DNA of 64,000 nucleotides from assembly GCA_003021785.1 (NCBI GenBank), contig PXQU01000001.1, positions 124,001-188,000 on the forward strand, in the 5' to 3' direction. The notes under the pieces were generated by a model. The model did no database searches and was not told the DNA's origin. It saw nothing but the letters and a program-made list of their open reading frames with translations. How positions within the stretch are numbered: the first letter of the stretch is position 1; each line of letters begins with the position of its first letter. Source of the stretch: Halobacteriales archaeon QH_7_65_31 (GTDB lineage Archaea > Halobacteriota > Halobacteria > Halobacteriales > Haloarculaceae). Shown here in pieces: positions 48,747 through 57,000 of the stretch. Both the position numbers and the translations under genes were made by a program.

Positions 48747-49172
48747 ATGAGCGACGACTGCATCTTCTGTCAGATCATCGACGGCGACATCCCGGCTCGC
48801 ACCGTGCACGAGACCGCGGAGACGCTGGCGTTCCTCGACGCGAATCCATTGGCTGAGGGACACACCCTCGTCGTCCCGAAGACCCACGAGAGACGGCTTC
48901 AGGATCTCGATACCGAGCGGGCGACCGCGGTGTACGAGACGCTCCACCGGCTCGTGCCGGCGGTGGAGACGGCCGTCGACGCCGACGGCTCCAACGTCGC
49001 GTTCAACAACGGACCGGCCGCCGGACAGGAGATCCCACACGTCCACGGTCACATCATTCCGCGGTTCGACGACGACGGGGGCAGCCCCGTCCACGCGATC
49101 GCAGGGAGTCCTCCCGAGCTGAGCGACGACGAGCTGGACGCGATCGCCGCGGAGATCGAGTCGGGCGGCTGA
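48747..49172 (+). CDS. HIT family nucleotide hydrolase
   Basis: CIFCQIIDGDIPARTV, HVHGHIIPRF (HxHxH motif). Confidence 0.93.
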   Translation: MSDDCIFCQIIDGDIPARTVHETAETLAFLDANPLAEGHTLVVPKTHERRLQDLDTERATAVYETLHRLVPAVETAVDADGSNVAFNNGPAAGQEIPHVHGHIIPRFDDDGGSPVHAIAGSPPELSDDELDAIAAEIESGG

Positions 49173-49247
49173 GCAGGCCGCGCTCGCGGGGCGTGAGCGA
49201 CGAACCGGGAGAGGTGTATTTTTCACTTCACGGTGTGAAAACAACGC

Positions 49248-49949
49248 ATGAGCAGAGCGACTGCGTTCGTCGGGACGGCCGGTGGTGCGGGCGTGACGCG
49301 GCTCTGTGTCGAGAGCGCGGCGCTGCTCTCGACGGAAGGGGTCGGTGTCGTCGTTCTCGATGCCGCGTTCGCGACACAGGGGTTGGCGAGGCATCTATCG
49401 GGGCGACTGCCGACCGACGTGACGACGCTCGTGACCGAGGGGCGACCGCTCGGCGAGGCGGCGTACGAGCTACCGACCGCCGGTGACGGAACCGTCGTCT
49501 GTGTGCCGGCTCGTGCCCCGTTCGAGCGACTGGCACGGGCGAAAACACCAGCCGCCGCGGAGGCGTTCGAGCGGCTGGTCGCCACGGCCCGTGACCGCGC
49601 CGAGTACGTCATCATCGACGTGCCGCCGATCGCCTCGAACGAGGCCGTGGCGGCGGTGACAGCCGCCGACGCCGTGACGCTGATCGCGCCCGGCGACCGG
49701 ACGGAGACCGTTCCCCGTACGCGTGATCGACTCTCCGACATCGACGCCAGCACCGATACCGTCGTCGCGACCCGGACGGAGGAGTCAACTGTGGCTGACG
49801 TGACCGTTCCGACCGAGACGACACCAGCAGGGGAGACGCCCGTGGCCGACAGCGACGGCGGGCCGTTCACCGCCGGTGTCGCCGCGGTCGTCGAGAACAG
49901 CTTCGATATCGTCGTCGAGCAACCGACGAACGAGGGACTGTTCTGGTAG
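49248..49949 (+). CDS. MinD/ParA-like protein with degenerate Walker A
   Basis: ATAFVGTAGGAGVTRLCVESAALLSTEGVGVVVLDAAF (fold context of MinD but no P-loop lysines); YVIIDVPPIAS. Confidence 0.8.
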   Translation: MSRATAFVGTAGGAGVTRLCVESAALLSTEGVGVVVLDAAFATQGLARHLSGRLPTDVTTLVTEGRPLGEAAYELPTAGDGTVVCVPARAPFERLARAKTPAAAEAFERLVATARDRAEYVIIDVPPIASNEAVAAVTAADAVTLIAPGDRTETVPRTRDRLSDIDASTDTVVATRTEESTVADVTVPTETTPAGETPVADSDGGPFTAGVAAVVENSFDIVVEQPTNEGLFW

Positions 49950-50444
49950 CTATCCGAGATCGGTCACGTCCGAGCGCGCGTCGGCGAGCGGGTCGTCCGG
50001 CTCGACGGAGAGACGCCCGTCGAGTGCCGTCTCAGCGACGGGGAGCCGGTCGTGGCTCTCGACGTACACCGCGAGCGCGAACGTGTCGTCGTCGGTCTGG
50101 GTGAGCGTCTTCGCGTCTGCACGCGAGATACTCGCATCGAGCCAGTCGCGGACCACCGCACGACCGGTCGGCCCGAGCGGCGAGGTGTCCTCACCGAACA
50201 GATGGAGCGTCTTCGCCGCCGTCACCGACGCGACGTTCGCGGCGCGGGCGGCGTCGCCGATGCTCGCGCCGTCCGCGTACGCCTCGACGAGCGTGACGGC
50301 CGCGGCGGGCGTACACGGCAGTTCGTCGGCGACCGGCTCCAGCCGCTCGATCAGCGGCGTCTCCGTCCGGTCGGTGACGGCGACGCCGCGCTCGCGCTGG
50401 CTGGTCGTCACCGCCACGCCGGCGGCGATGTCGTCGAGGCTCAT
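49950..50444 (-). CDS. Conserved haloarchaeal protein with HTH-like segment
   Basis: MSLDDIAAGVAVTTSQRERGVAVTDRTETPLIERLEPVADELPCTPAAAVTLVEAYADGASIGDAARAANVASVTAAKTLHLFGE. Confidence 0.7.
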   Translation of the reverse strand: MSLDDIAAGVAVTTSQRERGVAVTDRTETPLIERLEPVADELPCTPAAAVTLVEAYADGASIGDAARAANVASVTAAKTLHLFGEDTSPLGPTGRAVVRDWLDASISRADAKTLTQTDDDTFALAVYVESHDRLPVAETALDGRLSVEPDDPLADARSDVTDLG

Positions 50445-50662
50445 ACCGGCTCGACGGAGCCGCGCGACTAAATTGTTTCGCCGAACTTGAGGAACAAAGC
50501 TATCACATCGCGGTGGGTATACCGGATGGGGACGGTCGAAGCCTCGTCTCCGCGTCTTCGTCTCGTAACCGACCGGTGACCGGTGGGTAGTCGTCACGCA
50601 GTCGGGTTCTATTCCGTCGAATCGACTTCGTTTTTAACCCCCATCCTGCCCCATGTTCGAGT

Positions 50663-51526
50663 ATGAGCACGACGGCAGAGAGCTGTCCGGAGTGTACAGG
50701 GACGGTAACGACGAGCGGGACCGAGCGGATCTGCTCGGAGTGCGGGCTGGTCGTGAGCGAGGACAGTCTCGACCGCGGCCCAGAATGGCGCTCGTTCGCT
50801 GACGACGACGGCGATTCGAAGCGGACGGGCGCGCCGCTGACTCGATCGCGCCACGACAAGGGGCTCTCGACGGAGATCGGCCACGCGACGCGGCTCAAGG
50901 GACGCAAGCGCCGTCGTGTGGCGCGGATGCGCCGCCAGCACAAGCGCGCACAGATCGCAACGAAACGGGAGCGCAATCAGGTGTACGGCTTCACGGAGAT
51001 TCGCGGGCTGGTGAGTGAGCTGTCGCTCGGCGAGCCGATGCGCGAACAGGCGTGTGCGCTGTTCGAGTCGGCGCAGTCGGCGGATCTGTTTCAGGGCCGC
51101 TCGCTCGAAGGGTTCGCCGCCGCCGCGGTGTACGCCACCTGTCGCGTGAACGGGCTCTCGCGGACCATCGACGAGATTACGGCGACGGCGAAGGCCACTG
51201 CCGACGAGCTACGGGCCGCCTACGACGCGATGAACCGCGAGCTCGGGCTGCCGGTCGGGCCGGTCCATCCACGAGAGTATCTCGCCCGGTTCGGCTCGGA
51301 GCTGGGCGTCGGCTCGTCCGTCGAACAGCGCGCTCGCGAGCTGGCAGAGCGCGCCCACGACGAACAGCTCTCCGTCGGCCGCAACCCCGCTGGCGTCGCC
51401 GCCGGCTGTCTCTACGCGGCGACACGGGAGCACGGGAAGTCGTTCACGCAGGCCGAGATCGGCGACGTCGCAGGGGTGACGCCCGTGACGCTCCGGCGGA
51501 CGTACGCGGATCTGCGCGAGGAGTAG
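50663..51526 (+). CDS. tfb: Transcription initiation factor IIB (TFB)
   Basis: CPECTGTVTTSGTERICSECGLVVSE zinc ribbon; two cyclin-like repeats; RDSGPEWR-type B-finger (DRGPEWRSF). Confidence 0.95.
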   Translation: MSTTAESCPECTGTVTTSGTERICSECGLVVSEDSLDRGPEWRSFADDDGDSKRTGAPLTRSRHDKGLSTEIGHATRLKGRKRRRVARMRRQHKRAQIATKRERNQVYGFTEIRGLVSELSLGEPMREQACALFESAQSADLFQGRSLEGFAAAAVYATCRVNGLSRTIDEITATAKATADELRAAYDAMNRELGLPVGPVHPREYLARFGSELGVGSSVEQRARELAERAHDEQLSVGRNPAGVAAGCLYAATREHGKSFTQAEIGDVAGVTPVTLRRTYADLREE

Positions 51527-51553
51527 CGACCGTTCGATCAGAGCACCGGAGTA

Positions 51554-52216
51554 TCAGACGTTCGCTCGACGCACGACCGAAGCCAGCTCTGTTACCGCCG
51601 TCGCTGCCGGCGAATCCGGCGCGTACGTCGTCACCGGGAGACCGTGGCGCGTCGCCCCGCGAACCGCTTCCGATTCCGGGACGCCGACCGCCGGCGCACC
51701 GAAGCAATCACGCGCCGCCGCCGTGTCCGTGCTGCGCGTGACGGCGACAGCAGCTAACCCGGTGTCGAGTCCTCGGGCCAGCCGGCGGACGCGATCCGCG
51801 CCCGCGAGCGCACCGTCAGTCGCCCGAGTGACGAGGACGGTCGCGTCCGCGGCGGCGAGCAGCGCACCGACCGTCTCCCCGAGTCCGGACGGACAGTCCA
51901 CCACGACCCGGTCGTACTCGCTCTCGACCGCGCGAACGGTGTCGGCGACGGAGGCGAGATCACAGGCCGCCGCACCCGCGAGCGTCCGGCCACAGGCGAG
52001 CAGTGCGACCGGACCGGACTCGTCGATCGCCTCGATCGGGTCGGCACGGCCGGCGAGCACGTCGTGGAAATCCGGGCCGCGCGACTCGGGCAGGTCGGCC
52101 ATCGCGAGATCGCCGTCCACGCAGACCGCGTCCAGTCGGTCCGCGAGCGCGAACGCGACCGTCGACGTGCCGACCCCGCCGGTTCCGCCGGCGACTGCGA
52201 GAATCACGATAGCCAC
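51554..52216 (-). CDS. MinD/ParA-like protein with degenerate Walker A
   Basis: MAIVILAVAGGTGGVGTSTVAFALADRLDAVCVDGDLAMADL; VVVDCPSGLGETVGALLAAADATVLVT. Confidence 0.8.
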   Translation of the reverse strand: MAIVILAVAGGTGGVGTSTVAFALADRLDAVCVDGDLAMADLPESRGPDFHDVLAGRADPIEAIDESGPVALLACGRTLAGAAACDLASVADTVRAVESEYDRVVVDCPSGLGETVGALLAAADATVLVTRATDGALAGADRVRRLARGLDTGLAAVAVTRSTDTAAARDCFGAPAVGVPESEAVRGATRHGLPVTTYAPDSPAATAVTELASVVRRANV

Positions 52217-52572
52217 TCCGGAGCGACCGAGTCCGGTGGCGATTCGGGACCGACGAGTGCCCGTCGCGGCGGCCGTGAGCCGCCGAGCGCGTCGAGCAGT
52301 CGCGCCGGATCGACCGTCTCCGAGACCGGGGTTTCCCGTTCCACGGTCGCCAACGGCTCGCTGTCGGGGGGTGCGGGCGTCTTGAACCCGGTTCCAACGG
52401 TCGCGTCCGCAGGGACGCGCACCCGGAGCGTTCCGCTCGGCTGGTCGGGCGGTGTCGCCTCGGACTGTGGAATCGCCACCGTCACGAGCCGCGGATCGTC
52501 GCGTTGGTTCGTGAGCCGACAGGTGACGAGCGTCCAGTCGCGCTCGCGAATCGCCGTCGTCGTGAGGGTCAC
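52204..52572 (-). CDS. Conserved haloarchaeal protein, uncharacterised (start uncertain, GTG 52572 or 52575)
   Basis: VTLTTTAIRERDWTLVTCRLTNQRDDPRLVTVAIPQSEATPPDQPSGTLRVRVPADATVGTGF; overlaps the MinD-like gene by 13 bp. Confidence 0.65.
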   Translation of the reverse strand: MTLTTTAIRERDWTLVTCRLTNQRDDPRLVTVAIPQSEATPPDQPSGTLRVRVPADATVGTGFKTPAPPDSEPLATVERETPVSETVDPARLLDALGGSRPPRRALVGPESPPDSVAPEWLS

Positions 52573-52597
52573 CACAGCGAGCGTGGTGCGGTATCGG

Positions 52598-53416
52598 CTA
52601 TAAATCTCGACAGCGGATGACCCGTTCTCCCGTGGCTGCGGCGATCTCGCTCGCGTCGAGCGGGCCGGCGGCGACGACCAGCGGCGCGGCGAGTCGAGCA
52701 GCGCGAGCGGCGGCGAGTCGCCACGCGACGGGGGAGTCACGATCGAGCGGTGTCGTCTCGTCCACGCTGTCGAGCGCACGCGTCACCAGCGGGTCGGCGC
52801 GATCAGCCAGCGCGGCCCGTGCCGCGCGCTCGCAGTTCGCGACCCGGTCTTCGAGTTCGAGCCGACGCTGGTGGGTGTCGTAGCGACCGATAGCCCGTTT
52901 GCGCTCTCGGGCGAGTCGGTCCGTCGCCGCCGTCGCTTCGGTCCCCACCTCGGAGAGCCGCGCGGCCGCCTCGCGGTACGCGGCGAGTGCCTCCTCGGGT
53001 GGCTCCGTACCGAGTTCACGCCGGCTGTCCACGACGCCGCGGCGTCGAGCGACCTCCTCGCGAAGGGTGGCCCGGTCCTCGGCACTCGTGTTCGCGACCT
53101 GCTCGCGCTCGCTCGCGAGGGCCGTCGGTTCGGTCGTGTGGTCGGCGAGACGAGCACGGGCGTCGGCCAGCGCGTCGATCTCCGGAACCCAGATCCCTCG
53201 CGATCGAGCGACTGCTGCGAGCGTCGCCCGCCGTGTCGGCGCGGCTCCGACGCCGATCCCGCCGACCACGTCGTGGACGGGCGATGCCCGCCAACACCGA
53301 ACTCCGTCGGCAGACGGATCGCGAACGGCGTCCAGCACCCGAGCGGGATCGAGATCCGTGTCGCGACAGTCGATGACGCGGCCGGTACGGTCCGGGTCGG
53401 TGAGTCGGAGCCTCAC
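52598..53416 (-). CDS. Conserved haloarchaeal protein with helical/coiled-coil core, uncharacterised
   Basis: GTG at 53416 overlapping the upstream TGA (GTGA); VRLRLTDPDRTGRVIDCRDTDLDPARVLDAVRD... Confidence 0.7.
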   Translation of the reverse strand: MRLRLTDPDRTGRVIDCRDTDLDPARVLDAVRDPSADGVRCWRASPVHDVVGGIGVGAAPTRRATLAAVARSRGIWVPEIDALADARARLADHTTEPTALASEREQVANTSAEDRATLREEVARRRGVVDSRRELGTEPPEEALAAYREAAARLSEVGTEATAATDRLARERKRAIGRYDTHQRRLELEDRVANCERAARAALADRADPLVTRALDSVDETTPLDRDSPVAWRLAAARAARLAAPLVVAAGPLDASEIAAATGERVIRCRDL

Positions 53417-53757
53417 GGATCGCGATCGAGCACCCGATCGCGCAGCGTCTCTGGTCCCGGATGGTCGGTCCCGGTCGCAAACCGCGCGTACGGGGTGTAC
53501 TTCGAGGCCTCTCGCTCGTAGGCGACGGCCGCATCGTGGATCTCGGGGACGGTGAACTCGTTGAACGGTCGGGTCCGCTCGACCCGAACCGCGTCGGGAT
53601 ACCGCTCGCGGAGCCGACACGCGAGGAGCGCGCCGTGGCCGGTTGGCTCGAACAGGACCGCGCGGCCGAACTCCCGAATGACGGTCTCCTCGTGCTCACG
53701 ACAGAGATTTCTGAGCGTCCGTCTGGCCGCCCGCGAGTACGCGACGACGAGTAACAT
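53413..53757 (-). CDS. Conserved haloarchaeal protein, uncharacterised
   Basis: MLLVVAYSRAARRTLRNLCREHEETVIREFGRAVLFEPTGHGALLACRLRERYPDAVRVERTRPFNEFTVPEIHDAAVAYEREASKYTPYARF. Confidence 0.75.
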   Translation of the reverse strand: MLLVVAYSRAARRTLRNLCREHEETVIREFGRAVLFEPTGHGALLACRLRERYPDAVRVERTRPFNEFTVPEIHDAAVAYEREASKYTPYARFATGTDHPGPETLRDRVLDRDP

Positions 53758-53803
53758 ACGACGCCTATTTTTGCGATTGTATTTAGTCGTTTTGCGTCGT
53801 AAG

Positions 53804-54073
53804 TTACACTCGCTCGATCTCGAACTCCGGCTCACCGGAGAGCAGCTCCGTGAGCCGTTCACGAGCTGCGCCTGCAGACGGGGCAAGCACCACTCGGCCG
53901 TCGGCCGGCTCGTCGCCCGTCGCGCGGTAGGCTCGCTGGTCGCCGTCCAGTTCGGTCGCGTACGTCCGGAGCGTGCCGCGAACCCGACGTTCGAGCGTCG
54001 AGAGATCACAGTCACCGTCCTCGAACTCGGCGAGCGCGTCCTCGATGTTGCGGAGCGTGGAGATTCGGTCCAT
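53804..54073 (-). CDS. Small haloarchaeal protein coupled to mcm
   Basis: MDRISTLRNIEDALAEFEDGDCDLSTLERRVRGTLRTYATELDGDQRAYRATGDEPADGRVVLAPSAGAARERLTELLSGEPEFEIERV; ATG overlaps mcm stop (TGATG). Confidence 0.75.
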   Translation of the reverse strand: MDRISTLRNIEDALAEFEDGDCDLSTLERRVRGTLRTYATELDGDQRAYRATGDEPADGRVVLAPSAGAARERLTELLSGEPEFEIERV

Positions 54074-57000
54074 CAGACCGTTCGGAGATGATCGGTCGCC
54101 GGTTCGTACAGCTCACCGCGGTTTCTGAGCTTCTCGATCTCGTGTTCGGCCTTGCTCCGCTCCATCCCGACGGCGTCTGCTCGCTCGTACACCTCCTCGA
54201 CGGGCGCGCCGTCCTCGTACTCGTCTTCCAGCTCGTTGATGATCCCCTTGATGTTCTTGATCCGGTCGCGCTGGCTCTTGGAGGTCCCTGATTCGATGAT
54301 ATCCGCGTCGAACTCGCCGGTCTCGGGATCGACGCCGACGTCCTCCAGCGACGACCGCACGATGTCGATGACGCGGTCGGCGTCCTGCTCCTCGACGGTG
54401 TCGGAGAGCCGCACCCGCGCGCTGGCCTCCGCGAGTCGGACGAGCGCCTCCAGCTTCCGTGCGGTGATCGGGATCGGGTTGTCGTTCCCCTCGCCGTCGA
54501 GCCGGAGATCCACGTAGAACTCCCGGATCGCTTGCTTGGCTTCCTCCGTCATCGTCGGGAAACAGCTCCGCTTCGCGTGGGCGACGTACTTCCGGAGCAG
54601 CTCGGTGTCGATCGTCGGCTCGACGTCCTCGCCGACGCTGTCCACCTGATCCCCGCTGACGTTCGGAGTCGCCATGTTCTCGTGGTGGGTGAACAGCTCG
54701 CCCGCGTAGTTCGTCTCGATGATGTGGTCAGCGAGCGCGCGATCCTCCTCCTCGTTCGGCTTATCGGTCACGGTGAAGATGAGATCGAACCGCGAGATGA
54801 GCGGCGGGTCGAGATCGATCTGCTCTGCCATCGCCTCGTACTCGTCGAACCGACCGTGGACGGGGTTCGCCGCGCCGAGCAGCGAACACCGCGACTTCAG
54901 CGTCGCGTTGATGCCGGCCTTGGAGATGGAAATCTCCTGCTGTTCGAGGGCCTGATGCATCGCCGACTGGTCGTTCGCGTCCATCTTGTCCAGCTCGTCG
55001 ATGGCCGCGACGCCCTGATCCGCGAGCACCAGCGCGCCGGCTTCGAGCGTCCACTGTTGCCCCTCGCCGAAGTCATCTCTCACAGCTGCCGCGGTGTTGT
55101 GTGTGATGAGACCGTTGCCGACGAAGTTGTTCGTGTCGGGAACGGTGAGATCGAACAGTTCCTTGCTGCCGGTGTCTTCCGCTACCGTCACCTCGTCCCA
55201 GCGGAGGTCTGCATCGACGGTTTCCCGAACAGTCGGCTCCACGCCACCGAGGTCGATATCCGAGAGCATCGCTGCTGCCCGTTCGCGGCTCGGGTTGTCA
55301 CCACGTCGGACGTTCGAGTGGTACGCACCAGCGGCCCCATCGACCGCAGTGAGCGCGCTACTGACCGGGAGCATCTCTGCTTGGCGTCGATCCGTCGTGG
55401 TTGCCGTTTCGAGTGCGGCTCGTTTCCGCTCGCTCTCGAAGCCGATCGTCGAGGCATAGCGGTCGATGTCTGCGCCGTATATTTCGACGAACTCCTGTGT
55501 GTGCTTCGTCTCGATTTCCCTGCCGTCTGCGAGTTCGTACGTGCCCCGGCGGTCGCGTGTGCGACGGCTCGCTCTGATATCGTACGTTTCGAGCATCGAC
55601 TGCACCTGTTCGGCAAGCGGCTCACTGATCGTCGAGAGGAGGACACTCGATCCGCCGTTCTCGCGCACCGAGACCGACCCGTCGGCGTCCATCAGCCCGC
55701 GGAGAAACGCGTCTGCGTCGGCTGCGACGGTGAGTTCGGATGCGAGCGACAGCTCCTCTTTCGGCGTCTCCATTCCAGCGTTCGCGAACAGGCGTGCGAT
55801 CGTCACGTTCGAAACGCGGATACACGGGACCCGCTCCTCCTGTCGCTCGATCTCGGGCCGTATATCGAACTTCGATTCGAAGATATCGGCCGCGCGTTCA
55901 AGCAGCGTCTCGTTACCGTTCGAGAGTCTGACCATACCGCGATTCCCGTCGCGACGGTTCACACGGATATCGCCGTCGCCGACGACGAGCCCGAGCAGAT
56001 ACAGTAGCTCATCGTCGAACGTCTCGGGAACCGTGATGCTACTCCCGTGGCGAACCATCAGCCGTTCGAACTCGACGGCGTCACGCGTCGCATCGACGGC
56101 GTCCAACATCCGGTCGAGCTTGTCGAGCGGAACGTGTCGGTTCTTCAGGTGGAGATAGATGAAGTCCTCAGAGAGACCGAGTTCCTCGGCGGCGTCACGG
56201 AGGGTTCCGAAGGTCTCGGTGAGCGACGTGCGGAGGAACTCGATCGATTGCTCCGCGAGACGGACCTTCTCGGTCGTGAGTTCGAGATACTCCCGGACAG
56301 ACGGCTCCTGACGTTCGATACCGTCGTACTTCGGTGAAGCGATGTAGTCGCCGGATTCGACATCGCCGATCGCGCGCCACTCGATGCCTCGCTCGCCACA
56401 GACCAGTACGGGCGTGTTCACCGATGCTTCGAGCGTCTTTCCGTGGCTCGTTTCCAGCCGGCGACACGGCTTCTCGGGCATCCGCCAGACGTGAGAGCTG
56501 TCGACGGGAGCCATCTCACCGGCATCGCGGTCGAACGTCTGAAGTTCGATCGATTTCGGAACGCGCGTCTCGGTCTCGACCGGCTCGGGAAGCTCGTCGG
56601 TGACGAGATCACGGATCGGAACGAATCCGTCGCTCGTCTGAATCGTCGTGTCGCCGGTGACACAGAGTCCCGCCGAACTGCTGCCCTTCCCCGAGGTGTA
56701 CACCGAACGGGGTGAGAGCTTCTTCACGTACTGGAGGATCTGGGAGTTGTGTGAGACGACGTTGTCAGAGATGTAGCTGTGGGTCCCCTCCACTTCGAGA
56801 TCGTACACCCACTCGTAGTCGGGAGCGACCGCGTCGATGGACTCGATACGGTCCCAGCGCACGTCGCTCTCGGCGAGCCGACGAAGCGACGCGGTACGAT
56901 CCGCAGCAGCGAGTCCCTCGTCAATACGATCGAGGACCGCGTTTTTCGCGGCCGTAGTCCCCCCGCCGTCCGGGACTGCCTCGTTCCGTTCGTAGTAGCT

